Of a stretch of 64,000 bases of DNA, positions 8,658 through 17,033 are shown one piece after another. The notes beneath the pieces are model-generated. The model saw only the letters and a list, made by a program, of their open reading frames with translations. It ran no database searches and had not been told where the DNA came from. This stretch comes from an uncultured Clostridia bacterium (GTDB lineage: Bacteria > Bacillota > Clostridia > Oscillospirales > Oscillospiraceae): positions 1-64,000 of the forward strand of contig CALADI010000034.1 of the NCBI GenBank assembly GCA_937890525.1, given 5' to 3'. The position numbers and the translations under genes were made by a program. The first letter of the stretch is position 1, and each line of letters starts with the position of its first letter.

Positions 8658-8692
8658 CAAATCCCGGAAAAGCATTGCTTTTCCGGGATTTG
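8658..8692. terminator. Bidirectional terminator, galT / rqcP
   Basis: A perfect 16-bp inverted repeat (arms CAAATCCCGGAAAAGC and its complement, 3-base loop) lies between convergent genes. Confidence 0.85.
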
Positions 8693-8708
8693 CTATACCC
8701 TAACGGGG

Positions 8709-8948
8709 TCAGACCTCTTTGTACATGCCGGCGGCATCGTCCTTGCGGACGGTCTCTGCAACCTCCAGCACTTGGACGGCCAAGGTACGGCTGCCCAGAG
8801 CGATCTCGATCTTGTCGCCTACCTTCACATCATAGGACGCCTTGACCACACGGCCGTTGACGCTGATACGACCATTGTCGCAGGCTTCGTTGGCTACGGT
8901 GCGGCGCTTGATGAGACGGGAGACCTTCAAATACTTATCCAGCCGCAT
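8709..8948 (-). CDS. rqcP: RqcP/YabO-like S4 domain RNA-binding protein
   Basis: This 79-residue protein is almost entirely one S4 RNA-binding domain (MRLDKYLKVSRLIKRRT... GRISVNG). In Bacillota this family (YabO) is RqcP, which works with RqcH on 50S ribosomes with stalled nascent chains to add alanine tails. It starts 11 bases after the hup stop with AAGGAGA upstream. In Bacillus yabO also follows a SpoVB-like flippase gene (yabM), which supports the call. rqcH is not in the window. Confidence 0.88.
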   Translation of the reverse strand: MRLDKYLKVSRLIKRRTVANEACDNGRISVNGRVVKASYDVKVGDKIEIALGSRTLAVQVLEVAETVRKDDAAGMYKEV

Positions 8949-8959
8949 GATCCGTCTCC

Positions 8960-9235
8960 TTACTTGCCGATGAGATCCTTCATGGCCTTGCTGGCCTTGA
9001 ACACGGGGACTCTGGTGGCGGGGATCTCGATGGCGGCCTTGGTGTGGGGGTTGCGGCCGGTGCGAGCCTCACGGGATTTTACATCAAAGGTGCCGAAGCC
9101 GGAGAGCTGTACCTTCTCGCCGTTCATCAGGGAATTGGTGACAGCATCCAGCGCAGCGTTGATCACACGCTCGGCGTCCTTTTTTGCCAGACCGGAATTC
9201 TCGGCGGCAAGAGCGATCAGTTCGGTTTTGTTCAT
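8960..9235 (-). CDS. hup: HU family DNA-binding protein
   Basis: This 91-residue histone-like protein has the full HU fold: N-terminal MNKTELIALAAENSGL, the GFGTFDVKSREARTGRNP arm hinge, and the C-terminal AFKASKAMKD-like helix. It bends and compacts DNA as a dimer. It lies between the flippase and rqcP on the same strand, about 100 bases after the flippase stop, so it may have its own promoter as well. Confidence 0.95.
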   Translation of the reverse strand: MNKTELIALAAENSGLAKKDAERVINAALDAVTNSLMNGEKVQLSGFGTFDVKSREARTGRNPHTKAAIEIPATRVPVFKASKAMKDLIGK

Positions 9236-9334
9236 TTATGGCTACCTCTCTATTTAGCATGATAATAGATTCTAACCCTACCATATTTTATGAAGAAATG
9301 CAAGGGAAATTCGCAAAAATCGGAAAAATCCCTA

Positions 9335-10951
9335 TTAGCTGTCCAGATGCAGGAACTTGGCGATCCGCTCTCCCTTGGGCAGCAGCATGCAGTCCTCCCG
9401 GGTGATGGCCTTGAGCTTTACTACGCACACCGCGTATACGGCGGCGCCGATGGCAATGGGTACAGCGCTGCACACCAGCTTGCCAAGGATTGTGGTCAGA
9501 GGCAGAAGCTGGCTTAGACCGTAGTACACGGCGTAGACCACAGCGCCCATCACCAGAGCGCCGACGAAAGGCTTGCACATGTTGCGAACCATTCTGGGGG
9601 GGTGGGGGATGGCTTTCGCCATGGCGAACAAGTTCAGCGCCGTGATGCACACGAAGCAGCACACCCACGCAATGGGAGCGCCGATGATATGGATCCGGGG
9701 GTTGCCGGACAGGAAGTAGACCATGGTCAGCTTCAAAACACCGCCCACGAACATATTGACCACCGGCAGATTCACATGACCGTGGGCCTGCATGATGGTG
9801 TTAGTCAGCATCACCGTGGAGCTGAACACCACGCACACGGACAGTACCCGCATCAGGGTGGAAGCAAGGGCAAGCTCCTCTCCTTGATATCCCCCCAGAA
9901 GTGCCATGATCGGCTCTGCCAGAACCAGCAGACCCACGGCGCAGGGCATGCAGATCAGCCCGGTGATCCGGGAGGCGGACTCCTCGGTGCGGCGCACATG
10001 GTCAAACTGCTTCAGGGTCAGGGCGCTGGTGATGGCGGGGATGGCGGAAACCGTCAGCGGGGTGATGAAGGCGCAGGGCAGATTGTAGATGGTCTGGGTC
10101 ATGTTGTAGATGCCCTTCATGGAATCTGCCATGTCCTGTGTAAATCCTGTGGCGAGAAGCTGGGTCATGTAGACCTTGACCTCCATCATGGTCAGGATCT
10201 GCAGCCCGGCAGAGCCAATAGTGATGGGGATGGCGATGCACAGCAGCTCCCGGGCGATGGAGCGGTAAGAACCAACGCTTTGACTGGGATCCCCCTGTTC
10301 CAGATTGCGGTATGCCCTCTGGAACAGGACGAACAGATACCCGACTGCCACCAGACAGCCCACGGTGACGCCCAGAATGGCGCCGCCTGCTGCCAGCGGG
10401 ATGGAACGGGTGAGCTTCAGCAGGACAAAGGCAGCGCCGAGCCCCACCGTCAGCTTGATCACAGCTTCGATCACCTGACTGACGGAAGTGGGGATCATGT
10501 TGCCCTGTCCTTGGAAAAAGCCCCGGAAGGCGCTGATCATACACACCAGCAATGCCGACGGACCCAGACAGGCAATGGCAGCCCATGCGTTGGGCTGCTG
10601 CTGGAAGGCGGCAAGCTGATGGGAGAACAACGTCATCAGCAGCGCACCGGCAGAGCCCAGCGCAATGAAGATGCCTTGGGCGGTGCGGTAGATCCGTTTC
10701 ATCTGCCGGGTGTTGTTCAGACTGCTGGCGGCGGAGATCATACGGCTCATGGCCAAGGGAAGTCCCGCTGTGGATATCATCAGCAGCACCGCATAGATAT
10801 CGTAGGCGGTGTTGAAATAGGCAAACCCCCGGGTGCCGATGATGGCGTTGAGGGGGATTTTATACAGCGCCCCGATGACCTTGACGATGGCGGTGGCCAG
10901 CGCCAGCAGCGCCGCGCCGTGGAGAAAGGATTGTTTCTTGGTATTGGACAC
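9335..10951 (-). CDS. SpoVB/YabM-like lipid II or polysaccharide flippase (MOP superfamily)
   Basis: This 538-residue membrane protein has about 14 hydrophobic segments and belongs to the polysaccharide transporter branch of the MOP superfamily (SpoVB, YabM/MurJ-like). These flip undecaprenyl-linked precursors across the membrane. The start is GTG 10951: AGGGGGA lies just upstream and the mtaD stop is 13 bases away; longer in-frame starts run back into mtaD. It is the last member of the tightly packed recJ-rel-dtd-hemZ-mtaD unit, and is followed by hup and rqcP. SpoVB-like proteins hint at, but do not prove, sporulation. Confidence 0.88.
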   Translation of the reverse strand: MSNTKKQSFLHGAALLALATAIVKVIGALYKIPLNAIIGTRGFAYFNTAYDIYAVLLMISTAGLPLAMSRMISAASSLNNTRQMKRIYRTAQGIFIALGSAGALLMTLFSHQLAAFQQQPNAWAAIACLGPSALLVCMISAFRGFFQGQGNMIPTSVSQVIEAVIKLTVGLGAAFVLLKLTRSIPLAAGGAILGVTVGCLVAVGYLFVLFQRAYRNLEQGDPSQSVGSYRSIARELLCIAIPITIGSAGLQILTMMEVKVYMTQLLATGFTQDMADSMKGIYNMTQTIYNLPCAFITPLTVSAIPAITSALTLKQFDHVRRTEESASRITGLICMPCAVGLLVLAEPIMALLGGYQGEELALASTLMRVLSVCVVFSSTVMLTNTIMQAHGHVNLPVVNMFVGGVLKLTMVYFLSGNPRIHIIGAPIAWVCCFVCITALNLFAMAKAIPHPPRMVRNMCKPFVGALVMGAVVYAVYYGLSQLLPLTTILGKLVCSAVPIAIGAAVYAVCVVKLKAITREDCMLLPKGERIAKFLHLDS

Positions 10952-10964
10952 GGGAATCCCCCTA

Positions 10965-12287
10965 TCAGTTCTTGTGGGGTTCATCAAAAAGCTTGCCCAT
11001 GGCGTATTCGGTGATGTCCTGCACGGCGGCGGCAATATCCAATGTGGGGAATCTGCCGTTGACATACAGCTTCTTGCCCCGCACCATGGTCATGGCCACA
11101 TCGCCGCCCTTGGCGCTGAAGACCAGCGCATTCATCACATTGTGGCAGGGCATCAGGTGGGGGGCGGAGAAGTCCACAAGAACCAGATCCGCATCCATGC
11201 CCTCTTTGATCATGCCGCACTCCTGAGCACGACCCTGAGCACGGGCACCGCAGACGGTGGCCATCATCAGCGCTGCCTGAGCAGGCAGCGCGTCGGCCTT
11301 GCCTTGGGAAGCACGGACACTCATGGCGGCGGCACGCATGACCTCGAACAGATCCACATTACCGGCTTCCACGGCTCCGTCGCTGCCCAGCGCCACATTC
11401 ATCCCGGCTTGCACGCATTCGGTGATGGGGGCGCAGCTTCGTCCCTGCTTGGCGTCTGCTATGGGCAGCACCACGGCGGTGGCTTTGTGCTTGCCGAGGA
11501 TCTTGCGATCCATCTCGCTGAGGGCGTTGCAGCCTGCGGCAGTCACCGGCACATCCAGCACCCGGTGGCAGCTCAGCAGCTCAGTTTGGCTCAGTCCGGT
11601 GCGATCCAGACAGGAGTCGGCTTCTTCTTGACTCTGGGCAAGGTGAAGCTGGAAGCCCAAGCCGTTCTCGGCGGCGAAGTCTGCCAGTCCCTCCCACAGG
11701 GGATAGTTGCTGGTGTACTCGGCGTATATGCCGGCGTCGATTTTGATCCGGCCGTTGTCATAGCCGTGCCATTTTTCCACAACCCGGCGCAATTCTGTGG
11801 ATTGTTCGTCGGTATGGAAGTCGAATTCCTCGCATTGGTCGATGAACCGATAGGCAGAAAGGGACAGATTCGCCTTCATGCCGCTGTCGGCAATGACCTC
11901 GGCTGTGGCTTCGGGATAGTAGTACAGGTCACTGACGGAGGTGATGCCGAAGCGCAGGCACTCCGCCACACCCAGCACAGCGGCGGACTTGGCGCAGCGG
12001 GAATCCATGTGGGCTTCCTTCTGAAGCTGGATCTCCAGGGCTTGGGTCAGGCTCAGTTCGTCGCAGTAGCTGCGCAGCAGGGTGGTGGCCAGATGGGTGT
12101 GGCAGTTCACAAGACCGGGCATCAGCACCATGCCGGTGCCGTCGATGATCTCGGCGGGCTGCTCCTTGGGGGGGACTTTGGCGACATGGACGATCTTGCC
12201 GTCGGTAATGCCTACATGACCGCCCACCAGTACATCCATCCGTTCGTTCATGGTCACGATGGTGACATTTGAGATCAGGGTATCCAA
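10965..12287 (-). CDS. mtaD: Amidohydrolase of the MTA/SAH deaminase family
   Basis: This 440-residue metal-dependent amidohydrolase is of the MtaD/SsnA group, which deaminates 5'-methylthioadenosine, S-adenosylhomocysteine or related nucleosides. Metal ligands visible are His63 and His65 (NCHTHLA), His215 (LHLAQ) and the Asp of GSDG near residue 300. The catalytic Glu usually three residues after the third His (HxxE) is Gln218 here. The start codon is TTG at 12287, two bases after the hemZ stop, with AAAGGAAG inside the hemZ end. The substrate is uncertain, and the Glu-to-Gln change means activity should not be assumed. Confidence 0.8.
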   Translation of the reverse strand: MDTLISNVTIVTMNERMDVLVGGHVGITDGKIVHVAKVPPKEQPAEIIDGTGMVLMPGLVNCHTHLATTLLRSYCDELSLTQALEIQLQKEAHMDSRCAKSAAVLGVAECLRFGITSVSDLYYYPEATAEVIADSGMKANLSLSAYRFIDQCEEFDFHTDEQSTELRRVVEKWHGYDNGRIKIDAGIYAEYTSNYPLWEGLADFAAENGLGFQLHLAQSQEEADSCLDRTGLSQTELLSCHRVLDVPVTAAGCNALSEMDRKILGKHKATAVVLPIADAKQGRSCAPITECVQAGMNVALGSDGAVEAGNVDLFEVMRAAAMSVRASQGKADALPAQAALMMATVCGARAQGRAQECGMIKEGMDADLVLVDFSAPHLMPCHNVMNALVFSAKGGDVAMTMVRGKKLYVNGRFPTLDIAAAVQDITEYAMGKLFDEPHKN

Positions 12288-12289
12288 AA

Positions 12290-13747
12290 TTATATGCTTC
12301 CTTTCATCAGATCGAACAGCTCTTCCTTCTGCCGGAGCACCTCGTCCAGCATTTCAATGTACTGTTCCGGGAATTTGGGGTTGTGGAACCGTTTTAGGGT
12401 GCCGTCGGGGAGGTTTACCTTGTTCATACCGCCGCCGCCCACGGAAATGATGGTGTGCAGTTCCTCCATCATGTAGATGTTGTACAGGCACTCGGTGCCG
12501 GGCTTGCACCAGCCCACATTCTCGAAACTGCCGGACATATACTTCTGGCGGTAGAGGTAGTAGGGCAGGTATCCGGCGCCGCGTAGCGCCTCTTCGGCGT
12601 AGTTCACCATGGCGGCAACCTCCTGCTGAGGGGGGAGCCCCCGGCGGTCGTCGTATAGATCGGCGCCTTTTTTGATGGCAAGGGTGTGCACCGTGATGTT
12701 CTCCGGTGCAAGCTCCAACACTTCGTTCAGAGAGCGGCGGAAGCCGTCGAACCCATCGGTGGGGAGTCCTGCGATCAGATCCATGTTGATCGCTTTGAAT
12801 CCCGACTGTACCGCCTGCTGATAGGCTTGCCGGATCTCGGCAGCGCCGTGGATCCGTCCGCAGGCACGCAGCACCGAGTCGATCATGGTCTGGGGGTTGA
12901 TGCTGACCCGGTCAGCGCCGCAGCGGGCGATGGTGTCCAGCTTCTGCTGATCCAATGTGTCCGGGCGTCCTCCTTCCACGGTGAATTCGATGCACCGGGA
13001 CAGATCAAAGGACTCACGGATGCAGCACATCAGCCGCTGGAGCTGGTCGCTGCTGAGGGTCGTGGGAGTTCCTCCTCCAATATAGATGGTACGAAGGGTC
13101 TTGCCGGAACTTTCCAGTAATTTTCCCGTGTGGCGGATCTCCGTGAGCAGCGCTTGTAAGTAGGGTTCCAGCAGCTCGGTGCGACGGCCGATGGTGCGGC
13201 TGACGAAGCTGCAATAGGTGCAGCGGGTGGGGCAGAAGGGGATGCCCACATACAGCGATACATCCGAAGGCTCCAGTAGGGATGCCGCCTTTACTGTGGC
13301 GGTGGAGCAGTCAATGGCAAGGGCGCTGCGCTGGGGGGATACGAAATAGGTATCACGCATCAGCCGGTCTGCCGACTGGGGGGTTCCGCCCTCCATCAGG
13401 TGTTTGGTGGTGATCTTGGTGGGACGCACGCCGGACAAAGCGCCCCATGGGGGCGCTTGATCCAGCAGGGGCAGGGCGGCCAGATAGTAGCTCTGCTGCA
13501 GGATCCGGCGGCGCAGCCGCACGGTTTCTTCCGATACACGCAGCCGCTTCACAGCCTTGTGGCATTGACCGTTCTTTGCGATGCAGGTGGTGGCGGTGAG
13601 CCACACGGCCCCCCGGTGCAGGGTGGAAACTGCGCCGTCTCCATCAAAGGGAGCTTCGGTGTATTCCATGGGCTCCAGAGGGAACAGAGCAAGCTGAAGC
13701 TGCTCCACGGCATACCGGTCTTGGTGACCGATCAGACGCAGTTTCAT
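12290..13747 (-). CDS. hemZ: HemZ-type radical SAM coproporphyrinogen dehydrogenase-like protein
   Basis: This 485-residue radical SAM protein has the cluster motif CPTRCTYCSF in the middle and GGGTPTTL after it. The long N-terminal extension of about 170 residues before the radical SAM core distinguishes HemZ from HemN/HemW. HemZ is tied to anaerobic coproporphyrinogen III oxidation in Bacillus, but no other haem synthesis gene is here and many fermenting clostridia keep HemZ without a full pathway. It overlaps the MBL gene by 4 bases (ATGA) and mtaD follows at 2 bases. Confidence 0.88.
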   Translation of the reverse strand: MKLRLIGHQDRYAVEQLQLALFPLEPMEYTEAPFDGDGAVSTLHRGAVWLTATTCIAKNGQCHKAVKRLRVSEETVRLRRRILQQSYYLAALPLLDQAPPWGALSGVRPTKITTKHLMEGGTPQSADRLMRDTYFVSPQRSALAIDCSTATVKAASLLEPSDVSLYVGIPFCPTRCTYCSFVSRTIGRRTELLEPYLQALLTEIRHTGKLLESSGKTLRTIYIGGGTPTTLSSDQLQRLMCCIRESFDLSRCIEFTVEGGRPDTLDQQKLDTIARCGADRVSINPQTMIDSVLRACGRIHGAAEIRQAYQQAVQSGFKAINMDLIAGLPTDGFDGFRRSLNEVLELAPENITVHTLAIKKGADLYDDRRGLPPQQEVAAMVNYAEEALRGAGYLPYYLYRQKYMSGSFENVGWCKPGTECLYNIYMMEELHTIISVGGGGMNKVNLPDGTLKRFHNPKFPEQYIEMLDEVLRQKEELFDLMKGSI

Positions 13748-14340
13748 AGGCAGCCCCCCAGATAGGGATTGAACCGCTTCTCGTGATCCAGATCCGAGCC
13801 TTCCCCATGACCGGGATAGATCTTCAGGGGCTTATGGATGGCAGAAAGCCGCAGCAGGCTTTGGCGCATCTGATGACCGTTGCCGCCGGGCAGATCCGTT
13901 CTGCCGCAGGAGCCTGCAAACAGGGTGTCCCCGGTGAAGAGATCCTCGCCGAAATCCAGACACACAGAGCCGGGGGTGTGCCCCGGGGTGGAAAGTACGC
14001 AGAAGGTCAGTCCTGCCAGAGTGAAGGTATCTCCCTCGTGGTAGGTGTCGGTATAGTACAGCGCCCCGGCGGTGAACATGCGGGGCATGGTATCTTCTGC
14101 AGGGTCAATAAAGACCCGGCAGCCGGTCTCGGCGGCGATGGTCTTGACTGCACCCACATGGTCAAAATGACCGTGGGTCAGCAGTATGGCTTCCACTTTC
14201 CGACCGATGGACTGTGTCTGTGCCAGAATGGTCTGGGCTTCGTAGCCTGGATCGATGACCAGACAGCTTTCGCAGCCATCGGCATAGAGAATGTAGGTGT
14301 TGGTCTGGTAATCGCCTAAGGGCAGGCGTATGATGTTCAT
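13744..14340 (-). CDS. MBL-fold metallohydrolase, glyoxalase II-like
   Basis: This 198-residue metallo-beta-lactamase fold protein has the zinc motif THGHFDH, further ligands in STPGHTPGS and the final PGHGEGSD. Its length matches short YqgX-type hydroxyacylglutathione-hydrolase-like proteins, which in Bacillota act on unknown thioesters (glutathione is usually absent). It overlaps dtd and hemZ by 4 bases each; dtd-MBL-hemZ is a common gene order in Clostridia. Confidence 0.9.
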   Translation of the reverse strand: MNIIRLPLGDYQTNTYILYADGCESCLVIDPGYEAQTILAQTQSIGRKVEAILLTHGHFDHVGAVKTIAAETGCRVFIDPAEDTMPRMFTAGALYYTDTYHEGDTFTLAGLTFCVLSTPGHTPGSVCLDFGEDLFTGDTLFAGSCGRTDLPGGNGHQMRQSLLRLSAIHKPLKIYPGHGEGSDLDHEKRFNPYLGGCL

Positions 14341-14804
14341 GATCCTCTCCTCCGATCCAGCAGTTCATCGGTGTCCAAAATCAGGGTAACAGGCCCGTCG
14401 TTGATGGATTCCACCTGCATATCCGCACCGAACTGCCCGTGCTGAGGCTCATACCCCAGTTCTCGGCACAGCTCCAGAAAGCGCAGATACATGGCGTTGC
14501 CAAGCTGGGGATCAGCCGCCCCGGTAAAGCTGGGACGGCGTCCTTTGCGGCAGTTGCCGTACAGGGTGAATTGGCTGACCACCAATACCTGCCCCTGCAC
14601 CTGCTCCAGTCCGAGATTCATTTTTCCGTTTTCGTCTTCGAAGATCCGAAGTCCAAGAGCCTTTTCTGCCAAGGCCCGGCATTCCCGTTCGGTATCCTCT
14701 GGGCCAACCCCCAGCAGAATGAGAAATCCCTTGCCGATCTTCCCTACGCATTCACCGTCAATGGTGACGCTGGCGGATTTGACACGGGTCAAAATGGCAC
14801 GCAT
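14337..14804 (-). CDS. dtd: D-aminoacyl-tRNA deacylase
   Basis: Dtd removes D-amino acids wrongly attached to tRNA. The 155-residue protein carries the signature SQFTLYGNCRKGRRPSF around the middle and the cross-subunit motif NDGPVT near the C-terminus. It lies directly after rel, as in Bacillus subtilis, and overlaps the MBL hydrolase gene. Confidence 0.95.
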   Translation of the reverse strand: MRAILTRVKSASVTIDGECVGKIGKGFLILLGVGPEDTERECRALAEKALGLRIFEDENGKMNLGLEQVQGQVLVVSQFTLYGNCRKGRRPSFTGAADPQLGNAMYLRFLELCRELGYEPQHGQFGADMQVESINDGPVTLILDTDELLDRRRGS

Positions 14805-14835
14805 GGCGCAACCTCCATATCATTATGAGTATCGT

Positions 14836-17028
14836 TTAGTTCTGCCCCCGGCGGGTGCCGAGAACATCTCGAATATTCAGCAGTTTGGAGCGGATAGCAT
14901 CCAGCTCCGCTACATTTTTTACCTCGAATCGCACGGTGAACACGCTGTGTCCGTTGGGCAGATCCTTGCCGTTGAGCTCCTTGACCCGCACGCGGGTGGC
15001 AGTCATGGTGCTGGCAAGATCCAGCAGCAAACCGTCTCGTGTGATGCATTCCAGCTCCAAGGTGGTCTCGAAGGGCTGATCCTCCCCGTTGGCCCAGCGC
15101 ACCCGCACCCAGCGGGCGGCTTCCTTGGGGTCATCCCGGTGGGCGGCGTTGGGGCAGTCTGCCCGATGGATGGATACGCCGTAGCCCTTGGTAATGAAGC
15201 CGACGATGGCATCCCCGGGGACGGGAGCGCAGCACTTGGCAAACTTGATCATGCAAGAGTCGATGTCCTCCACGATCACGCCGTTGTCGGCGTGACGCCC
15301 CTTCTTGGCTTCGGCGTTGGGGGCAAGGCGCAGGGGAGAGGGGATCAGCTTCTCGTTGGTCTGCACCTTGATGGAGCGGTTGACATCGTCCCGGATCCTG
15401 CCCACGGCCTTCACAGCGGTCAGTCCGCCGTAGCCGATGGCGGCATACATATCGTCCCAGTTCTCGAAGGACAGCTTCTTCAGCAGCACCGGGGCAAGCT
15501 CCGGGTCGTTCAGCGCGCTCAGGGGCACATTCATCCGCTTCATCTCGGCTTCAAAGCTGGAACGGCCGTGGCTGATGTTCTCCTCCCGGCGCTCTTTCTT
15601 GAACCATTGCTTGATCTTGGTGCGGGCTTGATTGGACTGGCAGATGTTCAGCCAGTCCCGGCTGGGACCCCGGGCGGACTTGGAGGTGAGCACCTCAATG
15701 ATGTCGCCGTTTTTCAGCTTGGAGTCAATGTTAACAATGCGGTTGTTCACCTTGGCGCCCACCATGGCATTGCCGACCCCGGAGTGGATGGCATAGGCAA
15801 AGTCAATGGGGGTGGAGCCTGCGGGCAGACTGACGATCTTACCCTTGGGGGTAAAGACGAACACTTCGTCGTCGAACATATCCACCTTCAGAGAACTGAC
15901 ATAGTCCTCAGCATCGGTATCCTGCTGGCTCTCCAGCAGGCGGCGCACCCACTCGAAGTTCTTCTCTTCGCCGGCACCGGTGCCGCCCTGCTTGTATTTC
16001 CAATGGGCGGCGATGCCGTATTCAGCGGTCTCGTGCATTTCCCATGTGCGGATCTGCACCTCAAAGGGCACGCCCTGGGTGCCGATGACGGTGGTGTGCA
16101 GGGATTGATACATATTAGGCTTGGGGGTGGAGATATAATCCTTGAACCGCCCGGGCACCAGATTGAACAGGTCGTGGACATGCCCCAGCACATTGTAGCA
16201 GTCGGGGATGGTATCCACGATGACCCGGAAGGCGTACAGGTCGTACATCTCCTCCAAGGTTTTGTTCTGTGCCTTCATCTTGCGGTAGATGGAGTAAACA
16301 TGCTTGATCCGTCCGTAGGTGGTGTTTTGGATCCCTACGGCAGCCAGCCGGGTCTGGATGGTATTGCGGATGGTTTTCATGAATGCCTCGTCCTGCTCCT
16401 TGTGGGCATTCAGATAGGACATCAGTTCGTTGTACCCGTCAGGATCCAGATACCGCAGGGCGATATCTTCCAGCTCCCACTTGATCTTCTGCATACCAAG
16501 CCGGTGCGCCAGAGGGGCATAGATGTCCATGGTCTCCCGGCATTTGGAGATCTGCTTCTGGGGAGTCTGGTACTGCATGGTGCGCATATTATGGAGCCGG
16601 TCGGCAATTTTGATCAGAACCACCCGGATATCCTTGGACATGGCCATGAACATTTTTCGCAGATTCTCCATCTGCTGCTGCTCGTGGGTGGTGAATTCCA
16701 CCCGGGTCAGCTTGGTGACACCTTCCACCAGTTCAGCCACCGTGGGGTTGAACAGCTTGGCAATGTCGTCGTGGGAAGCATCGGTATCTTCGATGCAGTC
16801 GTGGAGCAGGGCGCCCAGAATGGCGTCGGTGTCCAGCCCCAGTTCCGCCACGATCTCCGCCACCGCCAGAGGATGGATGATGTAGGGGGAGCCGTCCTTA
16901 CGCTTTTGCAGCTTGTGCTTTTCGTTGGCGTAATCCACGGCCTTGTTCACAATGGCAAGGTCGGTGCCGGGCATATATTTGTTGATGGCCCGGATCATGC
17001 TGTCATAGTGTTCCTGATAAGATTCCAT
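14836..17028 (-). CDS. relA: Bifunctional (p)ppGpp synthetase/hydrolase Rel
   Basis: This long RelA/SpoT homologue of 730 residues makes and degrades the alarmone (p)ppGpp. The HD hydrolase domain is N-terminal (His76-Asp77 in LLHDCIEDTD), the synthetase domain follows (YRKMKAQNKTLEEMYDLYAFR region), then the TGS domain (VFTPKGKIVSLPAGSTPIDFAY) and a C-terminal ACT domain. The hydrolase residues look intact, so it should be bifunctional. ATG 17028 follows the recJ stop by five bases; a TTG seven codons upstream lies inside recJ. In many relatives apt sits between recJ and rel; here it does not. Confidence 0.95.
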   Translation of the reverse strand: MESYQEHYDSMIRAINKYMPGTDLAIVNKAVDYANEKHKLQKRKDGSPYIIHPLAVAEIVAELGLDTDAILGALLHDCIEDTDASHDDIAKLFNPTVAELVEGVTKLTRVEFTTHEQQQMENLRKMFMAMSKDIRVVLIKIADRLHNMRTMQYQTPQKQISKCRETMDIYAPLAHRLGMQKIKWELEDIALRYLDPDGYNELMSYLNAHKEQDEAFMKTIRNTIQTRLAAVGIQNTTYGRIKHVYSIYRKMKAQNKTLEEMYDLYAFRVIVDTIPDCYNVLGHVHDLFNLVPGRFKDYISTPKPNMYQSLHTTVIGTQGVPFEVQIRTWEMHETAEYGIAAHWKYKQGGTGAGEEKNFEWVRRLLESQQDTDAEDYVSSLKVDMFDDEVFVFTPKGKIVSLPAGSTPIDFAYAIHSGVGNAMVGAKVNNRIVNIDSKLKNGDIIEVLTSKSARGPSRDWLNICQSNQARTKIKQWFKKERREENISHGRSSFEAEMKRMNVPLSALNDPELAPVLLKKLSFENWDDMYAAIGYGGLTAVKAVGRIRDDVNRSIKVQTNEKLIPSPLRLAPNAEAKKGRHADNGVIVEDIDSCMIKFAKCCAPVPGDAIVGFITKGYGVSIHRADCPNAAHRDDPKEAARWVRVRWANGEDQPFETTLELECITRDGLLLDLASTMTATRVRVKELNGKDLPNGHSVFTVRFEVKNVAELDAIRSKLLNIRDVLGTRRGQN

Positions 17029-17033
17029 AGTAA

